NCBI RefSeq assembly: GCF_947488715.1 | Contig: NZ_CANLAG010000002.1 | Coordinates: 669,375 to 733,374, forward strand | Direction: 5' to 3' | DNA: 64,000 nucleotides | Source: an uncultured Tateyamaria sp. | GTDB taxonomy: Bacteria > Pseudomonadota > Alphaproteobacteria > Rhodobacterales > Rhodobacteraceae | Shown here: positions 8,160-16,532 of the stretch, piece after piece | How the letters are laid out: the number at the start of each line of letters is the position of its first letter | How positions within the stretch are numbered: position 1 is the first letter of the stretch | Position numbers and translations under genes: made by a program | Notes under the pieces: model-generated | Database searches by the model: none | Told to the model about the DNA's origin: nothing | The model's input: only the letters and a program-made list of their open reading frames with translations

Positions 8160-9287
8160 TTACCCGCTGTTCACGGTGTCCCCGGCAAAGACGCCGCCGA
8201 TTGCAAGCAAGGCAATCAACACGCCGATCAGAAGTGCGGAAAAGCGCACGAGTTTCTGACCTTCCGCGGTTTTGAGGTCGGCAAACCAGCCGCCCCCGCC
8301 ATCGCGATCTTTCTTTTGAATCCAGGCATAAAGCGCCACCGAGCTGATAATCACAAAGCCCGACGCCACTGGCTGCCAGAAGAATTCAATCCGCAGTGTC
8401 ACCAGTGCGTTCAGCATCATGGCGAGCAGCAACACGCCCGAGAACGATCCGATGATGGATGCGCGCCCACCAAACAGCGATGTGCCCCCAACAACCACCG
8501 CCGCAATGACGTGCAGGTTAAAGAATGGCGCCATCGTTGCCTGAATGGCGTTCTGTTTGCCGGTCAGCATCAGACCGGCCAGCGCCGCACAGGCACCACA
8601 CAGCACATAGGCATAGACCTTGTGACGTTTCACGCCGATGCCGGTAAGCTCCGCCGATTCCGGGCTGGACCCGATGGCGACGGTGTAGCGGCCAAAATGC
8701 GTGCGTTGCAGGATGTAGTAGCCTGCGATCATCGTCAGAATCCCGATCACGGCAGGCGTGGGGATAAAGAACGGCGTTTGACCGCGCCCCATTTCCGTCA
8801 ACACGTCCGGAAAGCGTGCCAGAACCAGACCCTTGGCCAAGAGCAGCGCGAGGCCCTTGTAAACCAGATCCATCGCCAGCGTCCCGATCAGATCGGGTAC
8901 GTTCAGGCGCGTGATGATCAGACCGTTGATCAGGCCCAGAAGCGCGCCAATCGACAACGCAATCGGAATGCCGACATAGATCGAGAACCCGAATTGCTTG
9001 ACCAGAAACGCCATGATGATGGCCGACAGAACGGCAACCGATCCGACGGACAAGTCAATGCCGCGCTGGGTGATGACAAAGGTCATCGCCATCGCCATCG
9101 GCATATAAAGGGCGGCGTCCTGCAGGATCAGTTCAAGGTTGCTGATCCGGTAGAACCGATCAGGCGAGGCCACGGCCATGAACAGGAAAATGGCGGCAAT
9201 CATCGCCATCGGCGCGATGACAGCCATATACGGCTCAAGCCGTTCGCTCAGCGGCGGCTTATAGTCTGCGTCAACTGCGGTGTTCAT
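8160..9287 (-). CDS. CUT2 sugar ABC transporter permease (RbsC-like)
   Basis: Inner-membrane channel of a ribose-type importer, 375 residues, with about ten predicted helices and the RbsC-family core GIDLSVGSVAVLSA and VIAAVVVGGTSLFGGRASIIGS. The longer reading upstream runs through the ATPase gene. The ATG at 9287 (MNTAVDADYK) overlaps the ATPase stop as ATGA and is chosen. A cytoplasmic loop and one or two extra helices follow the usual C-terminus (after IQKKDRDGGGG). It should form a homodimer with the neighbouring single-domain ATPase. Confidence 0.92.
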   Translation of the reverse strand: MNTAVDADYKPPLSERLEPYMAVIAPMAMIAAIFLFMAVASPDRFYRISNLELILQDAALYMPMAMAMTFVITQRGIDLSVGSVAVLSAIIMAFLVKQFGFSIYVGIPIALSIGALLGLINGLIITRLNVPDLIGTLAMDLVYKGLALLLAKGLVLARFPDVLTEMGRGQTPFFIPTPAVIGILTMIAGYYILQRTHFGRYTVAIGSSPESAELTGIGVKRHKVYAYVLCGACAALAGLMLTGKQNAIQATMAPFFNLHVIAAVVVGGTSLFGGRASIIGSFSGVLLLAMMLNALVTLRIEFFWQPVASGFVIISSVALYAWIQKKDRDGGGGWFADLKTAEGQKLVRFSALLIGVLIALLAIGGVFAGDTVNSG

Positions 9288-10045
9288 GCTGCGTCCTCCT
9301 TGGCGCCAACGATCATGCCCAGCACTTCCTGGGTCGAGCTGTCTGCTGTCAGCACCACGCCAACGCATTGGCCCCGGCGCTGCACGTGAACGCGGTCGGC
9401 GACTTCGAACACGTCATCCAGCGAGTGGCTGATCAGGATCACGGCGAGGCCCTGGGCCTTGAGCGCCTTGATCAGTTTCAGGGTGCGCGCTGTTTCCTGC
9501 GGACCCAGGGCGGCGGTGGGTTCGTCCATCACCAGCACCCGAAGGCCCTCGTGATACACGGCGCGCGCAATGGCCACGGCCTGACGCTGCCCGCCCGACA
9601 GGCTGTCGGTGGGGGCGTCCAGTGATTTCAGACGCACGCCAAGGCGTTCCATCAGGACCCGCTCGGTCTCGGACCGCATCTTTTTGTTGTCGAGCACGGT
9701 GATGCCGAACACTTTTTTGGTCAGCTCATTGCCCAGAAACATGTTGGCCGCAGGATCAAGGTGATCGGCCAGCGCAAGTGTCTGATAGACCGCGTCAATG
9801 CCCGCTCTGGCGGCATCTGCGTGGTTGGAAAATTCGATCTTTTGCCCGTCGAGGTAAATGTCGCCCTCGGTCGGTTGGTAAACGCCTGTCAGCACTTTGA
9901 TCAGGGTCGACTTGCCGGCGCCGTTGTCGCCCACGATGGCGAGCACCTCGCCTGCATATGCCGACAGGTCGACGCCCGCCAATGCGGTGACCCCGCCGAA
10001 CCGTTTTGTGATGCCCGTCATCTGGACAAGGGGTGTCTCTTGCAT
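9284..10045 (-). CDS. CUT2 sugar ABC transporter ATPase, single domain (FrcA-like)
   Basis: A 253-residue ATPase with Walker A GDNGAGKST (about residues 39-47), Q-loop VYQTLAL, signature LSGGQRQAVAIARA, Walker B VLVMDEPTAAL and the H-loop SHS. CUT2 importers mostly use a fused two-domain ATPase. A single-domain form is known from fructose-type importers such as FrcA, so this protein would act as a homodimer. The start at 10045 has GGAGG 8 bases upstream. An in-frame extension to 10132 is not supported. Confidence 0.92.
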   Translation of the reverse strand: MQETPLVQMTGITKRFGGVTALAGVDLSAYAGEVLAIVGDNGAGKSTLIKVLTGVYQPTEGDIYLDGQKIEFSNHADAARAGIDAVYQTLALADHLDPAANMFLGNELTKKVFGITVLDNKKMRSETERVLMERLGVRLKSLDAPTDSLSGGQRQAVAIARAVYHEGLRVLVMDEPTAALGPQETARTLKLIKALKAQGLAVILISHSLDDVFEVADRVHVQRRGQCVGVVLTADSSTQEVLGMIVGAKEDAA

Positions 10046-10159
10046 GGCGTTATCCTCCGCCAACTCGGATGGGTGGCGCGGATTGTGCGCCGAAACTTTG
10101 GTCGTATCTGCAAAGTGCAGGGCCCCGAGCACTCACACCGGGACCCTGCGGGGAGGACC

Positions 10160-11200
10160 CTATTTCCCCCAAATGGTCGCGTAAGCGTCGCGATAAGGGA
10201 TGTCAGGGTCAAACGCGTTGCTGTCGCCCAGCTTGGCCAAACCTTCGGGTGTCACCAGTGCGGGCGATGTGATGTAGCCCGAGCAGGGTTCGCCCTGGAT
10301 CGCACGGTTGAGCTCATCAACGAGCTGCCAGCCTTGCAGGTTCAGCGGCTCAGCCACTGTGATCGCCTGGTAGCCGTTCGACCGAATACGCTGGAACGCA
10401 GCTTCGGAACCGTCACCAGCAGACCCCGCTTGGGGACCGGCATCGGGCGACAGACCTGCGGCTGCCAGCGACGGCCCCATAAAGTCGAAATACAGGTCGT
10501 TGATCGCCAGCGCGTGTGTCCAGCTGTCACCGTATTTCTGCAACAGCGATGTGGTCAGCGGGCCCATACGTGTCGATGTATCGGCAATCGGCGTGTCCAC
10601 ATATTCAAGGACCTTGCCACCGGCGGCTTCCACGGTTTCCTTGAGGCGGTCTGCCTTGTCGATGGCGATCTGATAGGTGCTGTCGGTAAAGATGACGACA
10701 CCGATGTCCTTGCCACCATCGTCAATGGCCCACTCGGCGGCCACTTCGGAAACGGTCATCGCGTCGGTCGACACGTTGGAAAAGATCCCGCCGGGTGCAT
10801 CGCAGCCGATTTTCGGACCAGAGTGCCACGCCACCATCGGAATATCCGAGGCAACAACACCTTCCAATGCGGCCTGCTGTTCCACGGCATCAAATCCGTT
10901 GATGATGATCCCGTCGGCCTTGAGCGCAAGCGCCTGACCGATTGCGGCTGTACGACCCTGAATGGAGCCCGCACCGTCCAGAACCCGCACGTCCCAGCCG
11001 ATTTTGGCCGCGGCCTCTTCGACGCCGTTCGTGACGCCCAGGATGCCGCCGTTTTTCAGGTCACCGGCCACAACCACAATGGATTTGCCGTCTGCACCGG
11101 CGGGTCCTGTGGTGGGTCCGTCCCAACCGTCGGCCAGAACCGGCAGGCTGGTGAGCATCGTTGTGGCCAAAAGCCCCGCAACAAATGTTCTCTTTTTCAT
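10160..11200 (-). CDS. CUT2 sugar-binding protein (RbsB-like)
   Basis: Periplasmic binding protein of 346 residues. The signal peptide MKKRTFVAGLLATTMLTSLPVLA is followed by a type I binding fold (KSIVVVAGDLKNGGILGVTNGVEEAAAKIGW, and later ADGIIINGFDAVEQQAAL and ALAINDLYFDFMGPSLAAAG). The ATG at 11200 with GGGAGG in front is chosen over an upstream in-frame start at 11284, which would place a charged stretch before the signal peptide. It lies between the permease at 11229 and the second ATPase, so it probably serves the first importer. The ligand is unknown. Confidence 0.9.
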   Translation of the reverse strand: MKKRTFVAGLLATTMLTSLPVLADGWDGPTTGPAGADGKSIVVVAGDLKNGGILGVTNGVEEAAAKIGWDVRVLDGAGSIQGRTAAIGQALALKADGIIINGFDAVEQQAALEGVVASDIPMVAWHSGPKIGCDAPGGIFSNVSTDAMTVSEVAAEWAIDDGGKDIGVVIFTDSTYQIAIDKADRLKETVEAAGGKVLEYVDTPIADTSTRMGPLTTSLLQKYGDSWTHALAINDLYFDFMGPSLAAAGLSPDAGPQAGSAGDGSEAAFQRIRSNGYQAITVAEPLNLQGWQLVDELNRAIQGEPCSGYITSPALVTPEGLAKLGDSNAFDPDIPYRDAYATIWGK

Positions 11201-11228
11201 GTGTCTTCCTCCCTTTGCAATTTCAGTC

Positions 11229-12251
11229 TCAGCGCTTGTCTGCACCTTTTTTGCGCTGAGCGTATCCCGCGATGCCGATGGCAATCAGCAGGGTTACTCC
11301 GTTGAACAGCGGCTCGACCCAGAAGGAGCCGCCGAATTGTTGAATGCCGGAAATGCCGACCGCCAGAATGGCCACACCCACGATGGTGCCCCAGACGTTG
11401 ACGCGCCCCGGTTTGATGGTGGTTGATCCAAGGAACGCACCCACAAGAGCCGGCAGCAGGAATTCCAGACCGACAGAGGCTTGTCCGATCCGCAATTTCG
11501 ACGCCAGCAAGACCCCGGCCAGCGCCGTCATTGTGCCGCTCGCCACAAAGGCGCCGATCACGTATTTGCGGGTTGGAATACCGTTCAGTTGGGCCGCTTT
11601 TTGATTGGCGCCAATGGCATAGAGATACCGACCGATGGGCGTGTATTCGAGGATGATCCACATCACGACCGTGATCACCACGAGGTAATAGGCGGTGATG
11701 GGCAAGCCGAACACAAATGTGGTGTTGAGCGCGTAAAACCCGTCAGGCAACAGCCCCACCATCTGACGCCCGCCCGTGTGCCACAGCGCCAGCGCGTAGA
11801 GGACCGTGCCGGTGCCAAGCGTCGCGATAAAACTGTCAATCTTGGCCACTTCGACCAGCAGACCGTTCAGGAAACCGGCTGCAGCACCCAGCACCAGAAC
11901 CACGGCCACCGCGATGGGCCAGGGCAAGCCCAGCATGGTTTGCAGGCTGATGGCCAGAATATGCCACAGCACGATGCCATACCCGACAGTCAGGTCGATG
12001 CGACCAGCGGCCATTGGGATCATGGCCCCCAGGGACAAGAGCGCGATAATCGCTTTGTCCGAGATGATGGACCGCAGGTTCAGCATGGTCGGGAACGTGT
12101 TTGGCAACAGCACCGAGAACAGACCGATCAGGAACACCGTCAGAATGACCAGACCATAGACCGGCAGGAAACGCATGATGCGCTTGCCCGTGCTCAGGCC
12201 CTTCAGTTCGGCGGAGGTCGGCTCCAGTGCGCCGGATTCAAGCGATTGCAT
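11229..12251 (-). CDS. CUT2 sugar ABC transporter permease (RbsC-like)
   Basis: Channel subunit of 340 residues with about ten helices and RbsC-family features: SLGAMIPMAAGRIDLTVGYGI, ATLGTGTVLYALALWHTGG, and LEYTPIGRYLYAIGANQKAAQLNGIPTRK, the conserved cytoplasmic coupling segment. Its first 14 bases overlap the end of the double-domain ATPase gene, implying coupled translation. It pairs with that ATPase and with the binding protein that follows 28 bases later. Confidence 0.92.
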   Translation of the reverse strand: MQSLESGALEPTSAELKGLSTGKRIMRFLPVYGLVILTVFLIGLFSVLLPNTFPTMLNLRSIISDKAIIALLSLGAMIPMAAGRIDLTVGYGIVLWHILAISLQTMLGLPWPIAVAVVLVLGAAAGFLNGLLVEVAKIDSFIATLGTGTVLYALALWHTGGRQMVGLLPDGFYALNTTFVFGLPITAYYLVVITVVMWIILEYTPIGRYLYAIGANQKAAQLNGIPTRKYVIGAFVASGTMTALAGVLLASKLRIGQASVGLEFLLPALVGAFLGSTTIKPGRVNVWGTIVGVAILAVGISGIQQFGGSFWVEPLFNGVTLLIAIGIAGYAQRKKGADKR

Positions 12252-13764
12252 CGACCGCGTTCCCTTCTGTCTTGATGTTTCCAGCCGAGGCCGACTGGAT
12301 CAGATTTTCTGTCGTGAGACGCGTCCCGCTCAACTCGTCCACGATCGCCCCTTGGCTAAAGACGATTGCGCGGTGGCAGATGGTGGCGATTTCCTCAAAG
12401 TCCGTGGACATAATCAGGATCGCGACACCGTCGCCAAGGGCACGGTTCAACAACGCATAGATTTCAGATTTGGCGCCAACATCCACACCGGCGGTCGGGT
12501 CTTCGCAAATCAGCAGCTTGCGCTTGGTGGCGAGCCAACGGCCAATGACGACCTTTTGCTGGTTGCCGCCGGACAGCGCTTCGATGGCCAGTGTCGGATC
12601 GTTGGGCGAGAGGCCCAGCTCTGCGCCGATGATTGCGGCCTGTTCTGCTTCGACGCGCGGCGACAAGAGGTTCAGCAACTTGCGGCCAATGCCGTCGGGG
12701 TTAAGGAACGTGTTCTCGCGGATCGACAGGCTCATGGCGACCGACTCTTCGGTCCGCTCCTTTGCGACCAGTCCGACCCCTGACCGCAACGCGCGTTGCG
12801 GCGACGACAGGTCCGGTTCTTCGCCCGCCAACTCGACCGTCCCGGTGTAAGGCACAAGGCCAAACAACGCGCGAGAGATCGCCTCGTGCCCTGCCCCGCG
12901 CAAGCCGACCAGACCCAGCACTTCGTTCTTCTGCAGGTCAAACTCCAGCGTCTGCATACCCGGCACTTCAAAATTTCGTACACTCAGCACAGGCGCGCCA
13001 ATGGCGTCTGTCGCCTTGACCGTCTCGCGGGTTTTACGCCCAACAATCTTCTGAACCAATTCCTCTGGCGTGGTGTGGTCGATGTTGCGCACGCCAACCA
13101 TCGAGCCGTCCCGCAACACAGCAACCCGGTCCGCAATCTGAAAGATCTCGTCCAGCCGGTGCGACACATAGATCATGCCAACACCGCGTTCGCGCAGTGG
13201 GCGCAGCGCTGTAAACAGCCGTTCCACCTCATCCGCGGGCAAGGACGCCGTGGGCTCATCAAGCACCAGAAACTCGCTGTCCACCGCCAAGGCACGGGCA
13301 ATCGCCACCAAAGACTTTTCAGTGCGGCTCAGGTCTTCGACGCGGGTGGTTGGATCGAAATCGCAATCCACTTTCTTGAGCGCCTCAACGGCAAAATGTT
13401 CGACGTCCCGCCATTGGATCAATCCGTTTTTGCGGGAAAAGCCCAAGGCCAGACTGATGTTTTCGGCGACCGTCATCCATTCGATCAGGCCAAGGTCCTG
13501 GTGGATAAACGCAACCTTTTGACGCTCACCAAACCCGGCCGGTTTGTGCTGATAAGGTTCGCCATCGATCAGGACCCGGCCACCGTCGGGCGTGTGAATC
13601 CCGCCCAGCACTTTGATCAAGGTCGACTTGCCCGCGCCATTCTCCCCGAGCAAGGCAACGATCTCGCCCCGCCCCACGGTCAACGACACATCCTTGAGCG
13701 CGTAAGTCCCGCCAAAATGCTTGTCGATGCTGTCAAAAAACAAACCCGTTTGCAGGTTTGGCAT
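12238..13764 (-). CDS. CUT2 sugar ABC transporter ATPase, two domains (RbsA-like)
   Basis: A 508-residue fused ATPase. The N-terminal half has Walker A GENGAGKST (about residue 40) and Walker B EFLVLDEPTASLP, but its signature region reads DLSRTEKSLVAIARALA, not LSGGQ. The C-terminal half has the degenerate Walker A usual in RbsA proteins (GLRGAGHEAIS), an intact signature LSGGNQQKVVIGRWL and Walker B LLICEDPTAGVDVG. It is the first gene of the tandem CUT2 operon, transcribed away from the LacI gene at 13891. The operator-like repeats upstream suggest LacI control. Confidence 0.92.
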   Translation of the reverse strand: MPNLQTGLFFDSIDKHFGGTYALKDVSLTVGRGEIVALLGENGAGKSTLIKVLGGIHTPDGGRVLIDGEPYQHKPAGFGERQKVAFIHQDLGLIEWMTVAENISLALGFSRKNGLIQWRDVEHFAVEALKKVDCDFDPTTRVEDLSRTEKSLVAIARALAVDSEFLVLDEPTASLPADEVERLFTALRPLRERGVGMIYVSHRLDEIFQIADRVAVLRDGSMVGVRNIDHTTPEELVQKIVGRKTRETVKATDAIGAPVLSVRNFEVPGMQTLEFDLQKNEVLGLVGLRGAGHEAISRALFGLVPYTGTVELAGEEPDLSSPQRALRSGVGLVAKERTEESVAMSLSIRENTFLNPDGIGRKLLNLLSPRVEAEQAAIIGAELGLSPNDPTLAIEALSGGNQQKVVIGRWLATKRKLLICEDPTAGVDVGAKSEIYALLNRALGDGVAILIMSTDFEEIATICHRAIVFSQGAIVDELSGTRLTTENLIQSASAGNIKTEGNAVDAIA

Positions 13765-13803
13765 GGCGCGTCCTCCCAGACACAGGCCCCAACGTATCCG
13801 TTG

Positions 13804-13822
13804 AGTTACCCGTAACGTTACG
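13804..13822. promoter_or_regulatory. Operator-like palindromes upstream of the CUT2 operon
   Basis: AGTTACCCGTAACGT (13804-13818) contains the inverted arms GTTAC and GTAAC. It overlaps a perfect 12-base palindrome CGTAACGTTACG (13811-13822). The site lies 40 bases before the ATPase start and has LacI-family operator character. The first 15 bases recur at 13861-13875. Confidence 0.65.
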
Positions 13823-13860
13823 CTAGCATCACGTCAGAGCGCGCGCTCTGTCAAGGCTTA

Positions 13861-13875
13861 AGTTACCCGTAACGT
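13861..13875. promoter_or_regulatory. Second copy of the CUT2 operator-like repeat
   Basis: AGTTACCCGTAACGT is an exact direct repeat of 13804-13818, offset by 57 bases, and ends 15 bases before the regulator's GTG at 13891. It is well placed to autoregulate the lacI gene and, with the first copy, to bracket the divergent promoters. Confidence 0.65.
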
Positions 13876-13890
13876 AAGATGGCGTGAAAC

Positions 13891-14922
13891 GTGGAAAAGC
13901 AGAACAAAAACAACAAAGTAAGCCTATCTCAGGTGGCCAATGCCGCCGGGGTGTCCAAAATGACTGCAAGCCGTGTTTTGCGCGGCGAAGGCGGGTACTC
14001 GGAACAAACGCGGGTCAAGGTCATGGCGCAGGTCGACGCCCTTGGCTATCTGCCGAATCGTTTGGCGACGGTTTTTGCGGGCGACCAAAGCTCCACCTTC
14101 ATCGGGGTGTCGATCCCGGACCTCGGAAACGAGGTCTTTGCACAGGTCCTGGAGGGCATCGACCGCAAGCTTGGGACGTTCGGATACCAGTCGGTTCTGG
14201 GCCTCACACAGCACACGCTGGAAGAGGAAGAAAACTGGATCAAGACGGTGCTGTCGTGGCAACCCGCAGGGCTGATTTTAACCGGCCGCTACCACTCTGC
14301 GCGGGCCACGGACATGCTGCGCAATGCCGGTGTTCCGGTGGTCGAGATCTGGGATCTGAACGCCGCACCGCTCGACATGAGCGTGGGCATCAACCACTTT
14401 GACAGCGGCTTTGACATGGGCCGATACCTGACCTCTTTGGGGTATCAAAACATCGGATACGTTGGGACGTCACACGACACCGCAAACGCAGCAACAGAGC
14501 GATTGCATGGGTTTTGCAAGGCCGTCGAGGGTGCAGGCGGCGCCGTGGTCAAGCAGCTTTGCCTGCACGATACGGCGACGTATTATCCCGGTTTCTACGG
14601 CACCGAACAGTTGCTGGCCGCAGCACGCGACATCGAGTGCATCTACTACCAAAATGACGCAATGGCCTTTGGCGGCCTGCAATATTGCGGGGCCAAAGGT
14701 CTGACGGTGCCTGGTGATATTGGCATCGCGGGTTGGGGTGATTTGCCGATTGCGTCAGTCATGAACCGCAGGCTGACGTCATGCCACGTGCCACACCTGA
14801 AACTGGGGCAGAAAGCAGCAGAGATGATGATGGGGCGGCTGACGGATGAACCAGTGCCGACCTGCACCGATATCGGCTTTCGTCTGATCCCAGGCTCGAC
14901 CGTAAAAAACAGCGGCGCTTGA
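13891..14922 (+). CDS. LacI-family transcriptional regulator (CUT2 operon)
   Basis: A 343-residue regulator divergent from the tandem CUT2 importers. The DNA-binding helix-turn-helix reads SLSQVANAAGVSKMTASRVL (about residues 11-30), the hinge segment LGYLPNRLATVFAGDQSS follows, and the rest is the sugar-sensing fold. Translation starts at GTG 13891. The only nearby ATG (13879) meets a stop two codons later. One operator-like repeat sits directly in front of it. It probably represses the importer operon and itself until its sugar binds; the sugar is unknown. Confidence 0.9.
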   Translation: MEKQNKNNKVSLSQVANAAGVSKMTASRVLRGEGGYSEQTRVKVMAQVDALGYLPNRLATVFAGDQSSTFIGVSIPDLGNEVFAQVLEGIDRKLGTFGYQSVLGLTQHTLEEEENWIKTVLSWQPAGLILTGRYHSARATDMLRNAGVPVVEIWDLNAAPLDMSVGINHFDSGFDMGRYLTSLGYQNIGYVGTSHDTANAATERLHGFCKAVEGAGGAVVKQLCLHDTATYYPGFYGTEQLLAAARDIECIYYQNDAMAFGGLQYCGAKGLTVPGDIGIAGWGDLPIASVMNRRLTSCHVPHLKLGQKAAEMMMGRLTDEPVPTCTDIGFRLIPGSTVKNSGA

Positions 14923-15188
14923 AAGGGCGGTCAATTCACAAGTGTACTGCGTGAAAGAGCTTGATGTGGTATCGTTAAGAAAGGGCAGAGAGCGCCTAAA
15001 GGCCGGATCGATCGGAACGATTGTTCACGAAAACATACCCGGCAAAGCGTTCATCGTTTAGTTTTGCAATGCATCTGGCCGGACCATTGCGTTGGAAGAC
15101 CTGAGTGTAGACGACGTCGATCTGGTGCAGGCATGGTGAGCGTTCGGATGTGAACGGGTCGGGTGCTTTCGCAGGAAATGGTGAGCAG

Positions 15189-16193
15189 TTAGCTCGTCTC
15201 GCCCACCACCAATTCCGACCCAACATCCACACGGACCGGTGCGTCGACATCGCCGTCAAAAATCCCCTGCAACAAATCAACAACTTGCCGCCCGATATCT
15301 TCGGCCTGCACATTCACCGTGGTGATGCGCGGGTTGGAGACTTTGGCGACCTCGAAATGACCAAAGCCGGTGATGGCAAGGTCGTCCGGCACGCTCAGGC
15401 CCATCCGCTGAACCGCGCTCAGGCAACCGAAAGCCACCGGATCAGAGACGCAGACCAACGCGTCATATTGCGCAACATCGCGCCCCAGCGCCTCGATGAC
15501 GGCCGCACCATGGCGCATTGAGACAGGAGCCGGGCCTGCGTCAATCATCGTAACCTCTGGCAATCGGTGCATGTCAGCCGCGCGGACGACGCCTGCGCGG
15601 CGCACGGCTCCTCGCATGTCCGCGCCTTCGGATGCCCCGACAAAGGCCAATTTGCGCCGACCGGTTGCCGCCAGATGTCCAACCACGTGGGCCATGGCAT
15701 CGCTGTTGGAAAACCCAACCACATGTCCCAGCGGATCACGCGGCAAGTCCCACATTTCGATCACCGGAAGGCCCCTGCCCTTGATCAAGCTGCGCGTGGC
15801 ATCGGTGTGATGCCCGCCGGTCAAAACCAGCGCCTCAGGGTTGCGGGTCAAAAGCTGGCGCACCAACTCTTCTTCGCGTTCAACGCGGTAGTTGGTACTG
15901 CCCAAAAGCAACTGCACACCCGCCGCGCCCAAACCACTGGTCAGCGCCCGAAACGTTTCGGCGAAATTCGCGTTGTTCACCGATGGCAATGTGACTGCGA
16001 CAAACCCGCTTTTCTGTGTGCGAAAGGCCTGGGCCGTACTGTCGTAGACATAGCCCAACTGTTGCGCCACATCGCGTACACGGGCGCGCGTCTGCGCGTT
16101 CACCGTCCGGTCGTCGCGCAGCGCGCGGCTGACAGTCATAGGAGACATGCCAACCGCCTGGGCCACATCGCGCATGGTCACACGGCCCGTCAT
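15189..16193 (-). CDS. LacI-family regulator of the idonate/gluconate operon (GntR/IdnR-like)
   Basis: A 334-residue repressor with the helix-turn-helix VTMRDVAQAVGMSPMTVSRAL near the N-terminus, the hinge YVYDSTAQAFRTQKSGFVAV, and a periplasmic-binding-type effector domain. Its architecture and its place as the last gene of a gluconate operon match the GntR/IdnR group of LacI repressors, whose effectors are gluconate or 5-ketogluconate. It follows the small barrel protein by 6 bases. The tandem operator ahead of the operon (18724-18752) would then control its own synthesis. The effector is inferred. Confidence 0.88.
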   Translation of the reverse strand: MTGRVTMRDVAQAVGMSPMTVSRALRDDRTVNAQTRARVRDVAQQLGYVYDSTAQAFRTQKSGFVAVTLPSVNNANFAETFRALTSGLGAAGVQLLLGSTNYRVEREEELVRQLLTRNPEALVLTGGHHTDATRSLIKGRGLPVIEMWDLPRDPLGHVVGFSNSDAMAHVVGHLAATGRRKLAFVGASEGADMRGAVRRAGVVRAADMHRLPEVTMIDAGPAPVSMRHGAAVIEALGRDVAQYDALVCVSDPVAFGCLSAVQRMGLSVPDDLAITGFGHFEVAKVSNPRITTVNVQAEDIGRQVVDLLQGIFDGDVDAPVRVDVGSELVVGETS

Positions 16194-16199
16194 GCGCGA

Positions 16200-16532
16200 T
16201 TACCCGACGTATTCATGCCGTTCGGTCACGTGGTGGTGGATCCGTCCGTCAAAGAACTCGGCCACAATCTCGCCGGTCACGTCCCGCGACTGGGCGCGAA
16301 ACGGGCTGTCCAGTGCGGCAGCCATCGCGGCATCGTCAGGATAGCTGATCGCAAGGATCAGAGGAAATTCGGGCGCGCCCTCGTCTCGGTCATCGCTGAA
16401 CATCACGCGCACATCGGAGTTGCCGGGAAACTGACGCCAGAGCGGCACCAATCGCGACAGCACCGCATCGCGAAAGGCGGGGGTTTGTCCGGGCTTTACA
16501 GCGCCTTCGAACAGGGCAAATCGTGTGATCAT
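16200..16532 (-). CDS. Small dimeric alpha/beta-barrel-like protein of the idn operon
   Basis: A 110-residue cytosolic protein beginning MITRFALFEGAVKPGQTPAF and ending HHHVTERHEYVG. The order strand, helix (RDAVLSRLVPLWRQFPG), strand (DVRVMFSDD), then PLILAISYPDDAAMAAAL is typical of EthD/antibiotic-monooxygenase-like dimeric barrels, but I cannot name a specific family. The start at 16532 overlaps the dehydrogenase stop as ATGA. A frame open to 16634 is the shadow of that gene. Its place between a dehydrogenase and the regulator suggests an accessory role in the pathway, for example on an aldehyde or lactone intermediate. That is a guess. Confidence 0.75.
   Translation of the reverse strand: MITRFALFEGAVKPGQTPAFRDAVLSRLVPLWRQFPGNSDVRVMFSDDRDEGAPEFPLILAISYPDDAAMAAALDSPFRAQSRDVTGEIVAEFFDGRIHHHVTERHEYVG

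Noticed and set aside
9761..11305. Long plus-strand frame of 514 codons
   Set aside because: Antisense of the CUT2 ATPase and binding protein; no recognisable domain.
14996..15313. Minus-strand frame of 105 codons between the two lacI genes
   Set aside because: Partly overlaps the lacI gene at 15189. The free part resembles a scrap of a transposase, but no start, RBS or second piece supports it.
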